A stretch of DNA of 33,488 nucleotides, taken from Oscillospiraceae bacterium. Lineage in GTDB: Bacteria; Bacillota; Clostridia; Oscillospirales; Oscillospiraceae. Of this stretch, positions 17,890 to 26,700 are shown piece after piece (positions within the stretch are counted from its first letter, which is position 1; every line of letters begins with the position of its first letter). The stretch covers positions 1 through 33,488 of the forward strand of contig JAFSIK010000077.1 of assembly GCA_017439805.1 (NCBI GenBank), in the 5' to 3' direction. The notes under the pieces were generated by a model. The model was not told the origin of the DNA. It did no database searches and was given only the letters and a program-made list of their open reading frames with translations. A program made the position numbers and the translations under genes.

Positions 17890-19187
17890 TTTTTCCTCCT
17901 GCGTGATGATCTGAAACTCTTAAGATAACGCCGTTTCATAATCCTGCAATCCGCTCTGGAAACAGCCGCGGTGCCTGCGCCGTAATATATGACCGACAGC
18001 TCTGCACCCAGTTGGGAGAGGGCACCGCCAACATCCATTCGTGCTATATATTCCGCCATTGTTTCGCCTTTTTTGCGTCCCTTGCCAAGTTTTCTGCCGC
18101 GACGTTCCAGCCAGATAAAAAGTCCGGCAGGAGTATCTTTGTTTTTCAGATAATTTATCTCAAAGCGAATTTTCGCTTTAACTGTGTCAAACCATCTTGA
18201 AAATCCGCGGTCTATATGCCTGCGCGAAACCGCCGGAGAAGCCGCCGAAACATCAATATCAAGCTTCATTTTTTTGCCGCGGTTTTTGACAAGCAAAATA
18301 ACTATAAGCGTAACTACAACCAGAATTACAGCGGCTATTATACACTTGATAATCAGTGGGTCAACATAAATTTCCTCTGGTATATAACTTTGCTCCGGCA
18401 ATACCGGTGCCTCCTGGGGTGGGGGAAGAGTTACATCAACATCAGTATTGATCATTGAAGCAAGCCATTTCAAAAACTTGTTTATTGCGGCGCCAATGGT
18501 TTTTAAAAAGGCTATAAGGCCATTTTTTATTGTAGCGAGGGTAACTGCCCCGGTTTTGCTAAAAACGGCGGTAATGCCCAAAGAACCGCCCAGAATAATA
18601 ATTACAGACACAACGTAGACGGCTATGCCGCCTCCGGCACCGCCGGATTCCACAGCGGAGTTATCAGTTCCGCGGGCTTTTAAAAGCGCAGTTGAAACGA
18701 TATTAAGTAACATTACCAGCAGCGCGTATCCCGCAATATACTCCGGACACATATCAAGTCCCATGCACAGCATATACCATGCAAGAAAAACCGCATATAC
18801 GTCAAACTGTATTATCTTTGTTATGGTTTTCTGCTGAGAAAAAGTCTGCAGAAGAATGCGTCCCTGGGAGGATACTACTGCGGTTATCAGCAGGATTTTG
18901 CCGCCGGCTCCGGCCTGTGAAAACCCGGATGTATAAATAATGACGGCCAGATATGCAAAAAAGATAAGGAAATTTATAATTGCAAATCTGGAAACTCCCA
19001 TGGAGCGCCGGGCCAGAAGTTCATTCACAACACAGACGATTAGAGATATTGCGGACCAAAGCCAGACCGGCGGCTCAACGGGCAATCCTCTGCCGCCCAG
19101 GCCGGTTAGAGTTGCAAGGATAATGGAAATTATGGCGGTATCTGTAAGTGTTGAAATCAGTTTTGTAAACCAAAGAGTCTTTTTCAT
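17886..19187 (-). CDS. Multi-pass membrane protein with DUF4129-like C terminus (TgpA-like, no transglutaminase domain)
   Basis: The 433-residue product has five or six N-terminal membrane helices (about 13-30, 41-58, 66-86, 127-143, 150-168), further helices near 186-208 and 278-301, and a basic cytosolic C terminus. That tail carries ETMAEYIARM (375-384) and a LGAELSVIYYGAG stretch (393-405), resembling DUF4129. In the usual MoxR-DUF58-TgpA cluster this slot holds a protein with helices, an external transglutaminase domain, one more helix and DUF4129. Here the loop between the last two helices (about 209-277) is short, Pro-rich near its end, and has no Cys-His-Asp transglutaminase core. It overlaps both neighbours by four bases. 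Function unknown. Confidence 0.8.
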   Translation of the reverse strand: MKKTLWFTKLISTLTDTAIISIILATLTGLGGRGLPVEPPVWLWSAISLIVCVVNELLARRSMGVSRFAIINFLIFFAYLAVIIYTSGFSQAGAGGKILLITAVVSSQGRILLQTFSQQKTITKIIQFDVYAVFLAWYMLCMGLDMCPEYIAGYALLVMLLNIVSTALLKARGTDNSAVESGGAGGGIAVYVVSVIIILGGSLGITAVFSKTGAVTLATIKNGLIAFLKTIGAAINKFLKWLASMINTDVDVTLPPPQEAPVLPEQSYIPEEIYVDPLIIKCIIAAVILVVVTLIVILLVKNRGKKMKLDIDVSAASPAVSRRHIDRGFSRWFDTVKAKIRFEINYLKNKDTPAGLFIWLERRGRKLGKGRKKGETMAEYIARMDVGGALSQLGAELSVIYYGAGTAAVSRADCRIMKRRYLKSFRSSRRRKK

Positions 19188-20407
19188 ACGCCGCCCTCCG
19201 TTATGTCGTCAAATTCAAGGGCGGAAACATCGTCATTTCGGCTGGGAACATCAGTCAGCAGCCGTATGCCGCTGTTTTCAAAAAAAGTTATAAGTTCACG
19301 GCAGCCTTTACCTGCGCCGCCGGAGGAAATAACCCAAAGCTGAACAGATTCCTGGTCGCAGTAGAGCATACTGTCTGTATCAAAATGCTCATGAACGCCA
19401 ATGGCCTCAAACCCCGCAAGCTCAAAAAGCATACTTTCCGTGCTGTCGCCGTTTTCGGCGTACATGTCTATCTGACCGCAGTCCTGTCTGGCCGGCAGTG
19501 TAATGCCGCAGGGTATGCCGGCCTCATCCAGCGCAACCAGCACAGATGCAAGCAAAGAAAGCGCCCTCTCAACATCTGCGGGCGCGGCAAAAGAAGCGCA
19601 GTCAAAAATGAAATGCACTCTTTCCGGGGTTACTTTTTCAAAAATTTTTACTTTTATTTCGTCCTGCCTTGCGGCTGCACGCCAATCAATGCGTTTCCAG
19701 CTGTCACCGTTCTGGTAGTCACGCAGACTGTTAAGGATTGTTATATCCTCCACCTGACCGCGTTTTCCTGTATTACCCAGCCAGGCCTGACGCAAAAACG
19801 GCGTTAGGATTACAGGCTCAATTTTTGGCAGCACCGCAATGGGAGCGCAGCTGTTTTCAAAAACCGCAGAGCTTTCCGCAAGACCGAAACTGTCTCCGGT
19901 ACGAAGAAAACATCCGTCCTCAATAAAAACACCCCGGTGCCGAGCCGTCCAGGCGGTTTGCCACGAAAGCGCCTGAAAACCCATTAAGAAAACAAGTCTG
20001 CGGCGATAAAATTCCCTAAAGCCGTAGCGCTCGACATCCGCCTCTTCAAAGCTGCCTTTGTCAAAACCGAAAGCGGGAGTAAGACAAGGATCTTTTTCTG
20101 CCCGCACACAAAATTCCAGCCACATAACCGGCAAAGGTTTGCGGTTTTCAACAGTGTAATTGAAATTGACCGACTGGCCAATTTCAACAATATTTCTGTC
20201 GGCGTTAAATTCGGCTTCCAGACCTTTTACGGCACCCATACCCCACAACTTTGCAACAAGTCCCAAAACCCCGAGAAAGGACAATACGGCGCCCAGTGCA
20301 GTGAGGGAATATCGCAGGGACACGGCGGAAAGAATCAAAATGATTGCAATCGCCACCCATGATGCTATGAAGGACGAACCTGCGCTGGCACGTCTTTTAT
20401 TTTTCAT
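19184..20407 (-). CDS. DUF58 domain-containing protein
   Basis: The 407-residue product has two N-terminal membrane helices (about 14-30 and 36-54), a beta-rich region, and the DUF58 core with YQNGDSWKRIDWRAAARQDE followed by KVKIFEK and a vWA-like fold. DUF58 proteins are usual partners of MoxR ATPases in Firmicutes, thought to act in assembly or activation of envelope proteins. The ATG at 20407 follows AAAGGAAAG and overlaps the end of moxR by 11 bases; an in-frame start 30 bases further up has no ribosome site. Its stop overlaps the next gene by four bases. Confidence 0.9.
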   Translation of the reverse strand: MKNKRRASAGSSFIASWVAIAIILILSAVSLRYSLTALGAVLSFLGVLGLVAKLWGMGAVKGLEAEFNADRNIVEIGQSVNFNYTVENRKPLPVMWLEFCVRAEKDPCLTPAFGFDKGSFEEADVERYGFREFYRRRLVFLMGFQALSWQTAWTARHRGVFIEDGCFLRTGDSFGLAESSAVFENSCAPIAVLPKIEPVILTPFLRQAWLGNTGKRGQVEDITILNSLRDYQNGDSWKRIDWRAAARQDEIKVKIFEKVTPERVHFIFDCASFAAPADVERALSLLASVLVALDEAGIPCGITLPARQDCGQIDMYAENGDSTESMLFELAGFEAIGVHEHFDTDSMLYCDQESVQLWVISSGGAGKGCRELITFFENSGIRLLTDVPSRNDDVSALEFDDITEGGV

Positions 20408-21353
20408 CAAAAAGTCTTTCCTTTTCGGGGGGCACAACTACCTGTCCCATAATTTCAGCCAGAACATTTTCCGGAGTTTTTCCTGCAGAGCGTGCTCTGG
20501 GGTCAATTGTCAGCCTATGACTGAGAAGAGGTACCGCCAGTTCGTGAATGTCATCGGGAGTTGCAAAATCCCTGCCATATATGGCGGCAAGGGCTTTTGC
20601 TGCCTTGAACATTGCCTTTGAGGCGCGGGGGCTGGCGCCCAGCTTAACGGCCGGGTGGCTTCTGGTAGAGGATACAAGTTTAACTATGTATTCTGTCACG
20701 TCATCGGACACTGCCACCTCGCGCACATCCTTTTGCAGCTTTGCAAGCTCAGATGCGTCTGTAACCGCCTCAATGGTGTCAAATGGGATATAGTCGCCCA
20801 CATTTTTTATCATGTAAACTTCTTCTGCGGTTTTGGGGTACCCAAGAGAAAGTTTGAACATAAATCTGTCCATCTGAGCCGCAGGAAGACGGAAAGTACT
20901 CTCGGATTCAACGGGATTCTGAGTTGCCAGAACAACAAAAGGTTCCGGCAGGGGAGAGGTTTCGCCGTCAATTGTAACCTGACGCTCCTCCATGGCTTCA
21001 AGAAGCGCGCTCTGGGTTCTGGGAATTGCGCGGTTAAGCTCATCGGCCAGAAGCAGATTTGTGCGCACCGGACCTTCAATTCGTTTGAACGCGCCGGTCT
21101 GACGGTCAAAAATATTCATACCGATAATATCCGAGGGCAGAAGGTCAGGGGTGAACTGCACTCTCTTGTAATCACATCCCAATGCCATAGAAAGAGCCTT
21201 AACAAGAGTGGTTTTTCCTACGCCGGGCAGATCGTCCAGCAGAATATGACCTTCGGAAAGCACTGCTGCAATAAGCAGGCGTACCTGTTTTTCTTTGCCG
21301 GATACTACCTTTGATACTTCATTTTGAATTCTTTCGGAAAGCTGTTTTACCAT
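20397..21353 (-). CDS. MoxR family AAA+ ATPase
   Basis: The 318-residue cytosolic AAA+ ATPase, chaperone-like, has Walker A DLPGVGKTTLVK (41-52), Walker B LLADELNRA (101-109), the MoxR-typical QSALLEAMEERQVTIDG (114-130), sensor 1 VLATQNPVE (141-149), and sensor 2 in the C-terminal lid (GASPRASKA). The ATG at 21353 follows AAAGGATGG. It is the first gene of a four-gene overlapping operon (moxR, DUF58, DUF4129-like, GH26-like). The cdd terminator lies just upstream, so the operon should have its own promoter, which I could not place with confidence. Confidence 0.95.
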   Translation of the reverse strand: MVKQLSERIQNEVSKVVSGKEKQVRLLIAAVLSEGHILLDDLPGVGKTTLVKALSMALGCDYKRVQFTPDLLPSDIIGMNIFDRQTGAFKRIEGPVRTNLLLADELNRAIPRTQSALLEAMEERQVTIDGETSPLPEPFVVLATQNPVESESTFRLPAAQMDRFMFKLSLGYPKTAEEVYMIKNVGDYIPFDTIEAVTDASELAKLQKDVREVAVSDDVTEYIVKLVSSTRSHPAVKLGASPRASKAMFKAAKALAAIYGRDFATPDDIHELAVPLLSHRLTIDPRARSAGKTPENVLAEIMGQVVVPPEKERLFDEK

Positions 21354-21379
21354 TTTGATACCATCCTTTGGATTGCGAA

Positions 21380-21408
21380 TAAAAATCACGGGGCAAAGCG
21401 CCCCGTGA
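21380..21408 (-). terminator. Intrinsic terminator of cdd
   Basis: TCACGGGGC (21386-21394) pairs with GCCCCGTGA (21400-21408) around AAAGC. On the minus strand TTTTTATT follows directly. It separates cdd from the moxR operon. Confidence 0.85.
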
Positions 21409-21412
21409 GAAA

Positions 21413-21814
21413 TTACCAGTCACATGAACCGGAGTTCTTTTTAAACGGCGCCGGCAGCAGATCCTTCAGTCCATAGCAGACGTATTTGCCGTCCTTATTG
21501 GCACAAAGGAGTTCAATTTCCGGGGCAAATTCCTGAAGCACCTGCCTGCAACTGCCGCAGGGCATACAGTAATCATCGCCGTCAGATATTATAGCTATAC
21601 GGATAAAATCCCGGCGTCCCATTGAAACTGCCTTGCTTACGGCAACCTGCTCTGCGCAGATAGTACAGGCATAGGCAGCGTTTTCAATGTTGCAGCCTGT
21701 AAAAACAGTTCCATCGCTGCATTCGATTGCAGCGCCTACTCTGAAGCCGGAATAGGGCGCGTATGCCATCCACTGTGAATCGGCTGCGATGTCGATAAGC
21801 TCTTTGTACGTCAT
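21413..21814 (-). CDS. cdd: Cytidine deaminase
   Basis: Deaminates cytidine and deoxycytidine to uridine and deoxyuridine in pyrimidine salvage. The 133 residues fit the short, tetrameric Gram-positive type. Catalytic residues are visible: the zinc ligand Cys53 and Glu55 in CTICAEQVAV, and Cys86 and Cys89 in MPCGSCRQVLQEF; the substrate-binding segment NIENAAY (42-48) is present. The ATG at 21814 follows GGGGTG; the GTG three codons up belongs to that ribosome site. It is a single-gene unit with its own promoter and terminator. Confidence 0.95.
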   Translation of the reverse strand: MTYKELIDIAADSQWMAYAPYSGFRVGAAIECSDGTVFTGCNIENAAYACTICAEQVAVSKAVSMGRRDFIRIAIISDGDDYCMPCGSCRQVLQEFAPEIELLCANKDGKYVCYGLKDLLPAPFKKNSGSCDW

Positions 21815-21841
21815 ATTAAGCACCCCATGTCATTTTTTAAA

Positions 21842-21870
21842 ATTTTATCATAATCGGAAAAATATGGCAA
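21842..21870 (-). promoter_or_regulatory. Predicted cdd promoter
   Basis: Minus-strand -35 TTGCCA (21865-21870), a 17-base spacer ending in TGA, and -10 TAAAAT (21842-21847). The -35 element sits just upstream of the 3' end of the radical SAM gene at 21876. Confidence 0.6.
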
Positions 21871-21875
21871 CGACT

Positions 21876-22775
21876 TTATAATACGCCCGTTAAGTCAAAA
21901 TCCGGAACATATTGCCCGCCGCTGGAAGAAAGCTCCTGTAAAAAAGCATTTTCAATACCTAAATCCATAGCGTATTTTACAACACTTCTGTACTCAGCCT
22001 TGTGCAGCGGTCTGTCCGGGCTTTTTCCGTCCGGTATGGCAGGCGGTGTATATTGGCTCATTATACTGATGAAAATACTGTTACCGAAACGCTCGTAAAG
22101 CCATTTAAGCGTTGCCTTGCTGTCTTTTACACATCCGGGCATGACAAGGTGACGCACGATAACACCGCGGCGCATTATGCCCTCTGCGTCGACAGCAGGA
22201 GAGCCTGTCTGCTCGACCATTTTACCGATAGAACTTTTGGCAAAGTCCACGTAATCTTCCGCAGATGAAAATTTGCTTCCCAAATCGGAATTCATGTACT
22301 TTAAATCTGCAAGGAAAATATCAACAGTATCCGCCAGAGCTGCTATTGTTTCCGGCCGCTCATAACCGCCGGTGTTCCATACGACCGGCACATTAAGGCC
22401 ATGTTTTTTTGACTGGCTAACCGCCTCAATTATCTGCGGTGCAAACTGAGTGGGGGAGACCAGGTTTATGTTATGCGCTCCTTCGTTTTGCAGTCATATA
22501 AAAATTTCTGCCAGACGTTCAACGCTTATTTCCGCACCGAAACCTCCGGCGCTTATCTGCCTGTTCTGGCAAAAGGAGCATTTAAGAGTACATCCGGAAA
22601 AGAATACGGTTCCAGAGCCCCGTGTTCCGGAAATACAGGGCTCTTCCCACATATGCAAAGCTCCGCGGGCAACTTTAACCGTCCCGGTCTGGCCGCAAAA
22701 TCCGGTGTTTCCCGAAACTCTGTCCACACCGCACATTCTGGGACAAATATTGCATTTTCTCAAATTCAGTTCCAT
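21876..22775 (-). pseudogene. PflX-like radical SAM protein, split by one in-frame TGA
   Basis: Together the two halves make a 298-residue radical SAM protein related to pyruvate formate-lyase activating enzyme (PflX group). An N-terminal Cys-rich segment (KCNICPRMCG, 7-16) is followed by the SAM iron-sulfur motif CTLKCSFC (62-69, CX3CX2C). After codon 93 a TGA (22494-22496) interrupts, and the same frame continues with family-typical AHNINLVSPTQFAPQII, VVWNTGGYE, VDIFLADLKYM and RHLVMPGC. The TGA sits where relatives have a non-Cys residue, and I see no SECIS-like hairpin just after it, so selenocysteine is unlikely. A CGA to TGA change would explain it. If terminated here, the protein lacks most of the barrel and is inactive. 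Confidence 0.85.
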
Positions 22776-22781
22776 TTTTTA

Positions 22782-22790
22782 ATTATATCA
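22782..22790 (-). promoter_or_regulatory. Extended -10 element only six bases from the radical SAM start codon
   Basis: On the minus strand TGATATAAT is followed by six bases and then ATG at 22775. The expected start of transcription is at or next to the ATG, and no Shine-Dalgarno sequence is present, which suggests a leaderless mRNA. The -35 region is poor. Confidence 0.5.
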
Positions 22791-22819
22791 TGGCTTATGT
22801 AAAAGGAAAAGCTCGGATA

Positions 22820-22848
22820 TTGTTCATTTTACGAATTTCTGATATAAT
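22820..22848 (+). promoter_or_regulatory. Predicted promoter of the MBL-fold gene
   Basis: -35 TTGTTC (22820-22825), a 17-base spacer ending in TGA, and a perfect -10 TATAAT (22843-22848), 23 bases before the ATG at 22871. Confidence 0.7.
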
Positions 22849-22870
22849 TTTTCCGAAAGGCTGTGATTGT

Positions 22871-23749
22871 ATGTACGAGCTTATAAACGCAGGTAAAAAC
22901 ACATGGTATATAAATTCTCCGGCAAAGGTGGGTATATATGTCTTTGACGGCAACCGGGTTGTGCTTATTGATTCCGGCAACGACAAAGACGCAGGGAAGA
23001 AAATACAAAAAATACTGGATGGTCAGGGTTGGGTGCTGGACACAATAATAAGCACCCATTCAAATGCCGACCATATCGGCGGCAACAGGCTGCTGCAAAA
23101 TCGCCTTGGATGCCGTATACTTGCCAAGGGTGCGGAAGCGGCTGTGACCAGATATCCCGTGCTGGAACCCGCAATGCTCTACGGCGGTTATCCCTGCTCC
23201 AAAATCAGAAATAAATTTCTTATGGCTGAGCCCAGCGATGCCGCAGAAATTACTGCTGATGCTCTGCCGGCAGGCCTTGAACTTATTGAACTGCCGGGAC
23301 ACTACCTGGATATGACGGGCATCAAGACCGATGACAATGTTTATTTTCTGGCAGATTGTCTCGTCGGGGAGAATGTGCTGGAAAAATACCAGGTTTCTTT
23401 CCTTTACGACGTTGACGGCTATCTTAAAACTCTTGAAATGCTTGAAACTCTTCCTGCCGGACTTTTTATTCCCGCCCACGCCGAGCCTACGGAGGACATT
23501 ATTCCTCTTGCTCGGAAAAACCGTGACAAGGTGCTTGAAATTGCATCTTATATTGAAAGTCTCTGCGCTGAGCCCGCGGCTCCGGATGATATTCTCAAAA
23601 GCGTGTTTGAGCATTTTGGCATTACAATGGATTTCGGACAGTACGTGTTGGTCGGCAGTACGGTGCGCTCCTATCTGTCCTATCTGCACGACAGCGGCAA
23701 AATCACAGCTGATTTTGCCGATAACCGCCTGCTGTGGCATAAAGTATAA
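22871..23749 (+). CDS. MBL-fold metallo-hydrolase
   Basis: The 292-residue metallo-beta-lactamase-fold protein has the metal motif STHSNADHIGG (61-71), where the canonical HxHxDH reads His63-x-Asn65-x-Asp67-His68, so the second His is replaced by Asn. Further ligands are suggested by ELPGHYLDMTG, the Asp in VYFLADCLVG, and FIPAHAEP. The C-terminal segment of about 70 residues is helical. The substrate cannot be told; related proteins hydrolyse thioesters, phosphoesters or lactones. The ATG at 22871 lies after AAAGG and a good promoter; an in-frame ATG at 22790 is upstream of that promoter and is rejected. Single-gene unit. Confidence 0.87.
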   Translation: MYELINAGKNTWYINSPAKVGIYVFDGNRVVLIDSGNDKDAGKKIQKILDGQGWVLDTIISTHSNADHIGGNRLLQNRLGCRILAKGAEAAVTRYPVLEPAMLYGGYPCSKIRNKFLMAEPSDAAEITADALPAGLELIELPGHYLDMTGIKTDDNVYFLADCLVGENVLEKYQVSFLYDVDGYLKTLEMLETLPAGLFIPAHAEPTEDIIPLARKNRDKVLEIASYIESLCAEPAAPDDILKSVFEHFGITMDFGQYVLVGSTVRSYLSYLHDSGKITADFADNRLLWHKV

Positions 23750-23754
23750 AAAAG

Positions 23755-23785
23755 TACCCCACACGGTTTACCGCGTGGGGTGTTT
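23755..23785. terminator. Bidirectional terminator between the MBL gene and the ABC permease
   Basis: ACCCCACACGG (23756-23766) pairs with CCGCGTGGGGT (23771-23781) with one A-C mismatch. On the minus strand ACTTTTTTAT follows; on the plus strand GTTTGTTATT follows. Confidence 0.8.
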
Positions 23786-23786
23786 G

Positions 23787-26700
23787 TTATTCTATGGATT
23801 TCAACGCCTCAGCCATATTTATTTTCTTGACCTTTTTGTACATGAGAGCATCAACAATAAGCGCGAAAACCACTGTCAAAACAACGGACAGCACATAAGA
23901 AACCGGAATTATACGCGGCTGGAAGAATATCATATCCAGACGTATTTTTGATATGGCAAATCCGTGAAGCCATACGCCAACCAAAAGTCCAAGCAGCGAC
24001 CCTATAACTGTCAGCACCAGATTTTCTCTGAAAACGTACGTAGCCGTCTGCATGGGATAAAATCCAAGAACTTTAATGGTAGCTATTTCACGTACACGCT
24101 CGGTAAGGCTGATATTGGTAAGATTGTAAAGAACTATCACAGCAAGACCGGCGGCGAACACAATAACCAGCAATACAATGAAATCCATACTGTCCATCAT
24201 ACTGGTGATGCGCTCTTTAAATTCTTCGGAAACTACGGCGGAAGTGACATCATCGTAATTAAGAAGTTTTGCCGCAGCACCGCTGTGATCGGTTCCCTCG
24301 GAGAAATTAATAAGCAGCCCGCTCATGTCATCTCCGAGTCCCATCGTATCCCGGCAGGTATCAAGCGAAACGTAGATATAGTTATAAACGTAGTTTTCGC
24401 ATATGCCGGAAACCGTAAGTTCAACTTGATTTAAGTCGGGGTCGCGGGCTGTGAACGTGTCTCCAACTTCAAGATCAAAGTGATCCGCCACACTGGTGCA
24501 TACAACTGTCTCGCCCGGGCCGGGGTAGGGTATCTGTTCGCCTTTGTAATGCAGATCTATGTAAGGTGAGATGTCATCTTTAGGTACGATCATCATCAAA
24601 GTCTTTGTTAGACCATCAATCGTAACGTCCACTGACACTTCGCTGACCAGCATTGCCTCCGCGACATCACCGTCCATGTACTCCACCAGCTCATCAACCC
24701 ATTTTTCATCATGCTCATCACCTGTTGAAACCAGACAGTCGTATGTGGTGATTTCGTCGTACTGGAAATATACCACATTTGAAATAGAGTCGCGCACGCC
24801 AAAACCCGTGAGAACAAGAGCTGAGCAGCCGCAAATACCGATTATCATCATAATAAGCCGCTGCTTGTAACGCAGAATATTTCGCACCGAAACCTTACCG
24901 AGGAAGCTCATTCGATTCCACAGGAACGGAATACGCTCGAATATCACGCGCTTACCGGATTTGGGCGCTTTGGGCCGCATAAGATCCGCCGCCACAAGGC
25001 GAAGCGTGCTTCGGCAGCAAAGCCATGTGACCAGAATTACACCCGCGAGATATGCGAAAACACATCCCGCTGCAAGAGCCGGCAGGAAGGTATACTCGAT
25101 ATCACCGAAATTGTACATTATTTTGTATGCTGCCCAGATTATCTTCGGCAGAAATACCGTGCCGAGAAAATAGCCTGAAATGCACCCCAGCAGGGAAGCC
25201 GATGCAGAATAAACAATGTATTTTGATATGATTGCGCCGGAACCGTAGCCAAGGGCTTTCATAACGCCAATCTGGGTACGCTGCTCATCGACCATTCGGG
25301 TCATGGTCGTGATGCATATGAGCGCCGCGACGATATAGAAGAAAACAGGGAACACGGTGGATAATCCTTGCACGATTTCGGAATCGTTTTTAAAGCAGGA
25401 AAAACCCAGATTGGTATCACGGTTCAGACAATAAACAGACGGGGATTTTAAATCGCGGTACTGCTGCCAGCCGTCATCCAGTTCTGCCCTTGCGTCGGCA
25501 AGCTCAGCCTCCGCGTCAAGCAGTTCCCGATGAGCCTCGGATTTTCCTTCGAGATATTCCTGCACACCGTCGCTGTATTCCAGTTTTCCGTCGGCAAGTT
25601 CCTGTTCGGCATCATGAAGCTCGGCGGTAATGCGCGCTTCCTCGCTGTACAGTTCGTTCCAGCCGTCGGAAACATCCTGCAGACCGCCATAGTATTCTGC
25701 CCAGCCGTTATCAATATCTGTGCGGGCGACACCAAGTTCTGCCGCGGCGTCTGCCAGCTCATTTTCGCCGTCGTATATCGTCATGTTACCGTCATGGATT
25801 TCCGACCAGGCGTCGTCCAATTCAGCTTTCGCCTCGTCGAGCTCTTTTTTCGCTTCGGAAAGCTGAGTTCTGGCCTTCTGAAGTTCAATAGCGCCCCAGG
25901 TGAGCTGGTTTTCGGCGTCTGTAAGCGCCGTGCCCATAACGTTAAGCGCGTTCTCATCAAGCGCTGTACCATAGCCCTGAGATATAATTGCGGCTTCCGC
26001 GGCATCCCAGGACGCCACAAGGGCTCTGGTATCGGCAACCCCCATTGATTGCACCATGGAGTCTAAAGCCGCCAGCTGCGCCGCCGCCATCGCATCTCCA
26101 CCGTCAGCGGCAATTATAAGCATTTTAAGGCCGGCAATGAATGTGGCAGCATCGGTCCCCTGTGCGGAAGCGGCAGCACTGACACCGTTGTAAAGGGCCT
26201 GCATCTGCTGATACTGGGCCTTATACTGACTCAACTGAGCCGCGCCGTTGGCCATGGCGATATCCGCTCTGTCCAGTTCCTCTTTATATTTGCTCCATTC
26301 ATCAAAGCCTTTGTTGTATTCGCTAAGACCGTCGTAATATTTTTTAAATCCGTCCGTAAATTCAGCTTTTCCGGATTCAAAATCAGACATAGCCTTCTCA
26401 TATTCAGCTAAGCCTTCAGCATATTCCGTTTCAGCATCGGTCAGCTCTGCAAATGCGTCAGCAAGGTCTCGTTCAGCATCTGAAAGTTCCTGTTTTGCAT
26501 CAGTCATCTCTGTACGAAATTCAACCCATGCGTCTGCTATCTCGATCTCGGCATCTTCAATATCAGCTTTTGCATCGGAAAGTTCCTGCCATGCGTCGGC
26601 AAGTTCCTGCTCCGCCTCGGCCTTGCCATCCAGATACTCCTGCATACCGTCGGCATATTCTTTCTCACCGTCGGAAAGCTCCGTCATGGCATCGCGGCGG

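Noticed and set aside
22391..22391. Independent start (GTG) for the second half of the radical SAM gene
   Set aside because: No ribosome site, and the in-frame sequence upstream to the TGA is also family-typical, so the halves are one broken gene.
22494..22496. Selenocysteine at the TGA of the radical SAM gene
   Set aside because: Relatives do not have Cys at this place, and I could see no stable hairpin immediately downstream like a bacterial SECIS. Folding would be needed to be certain.
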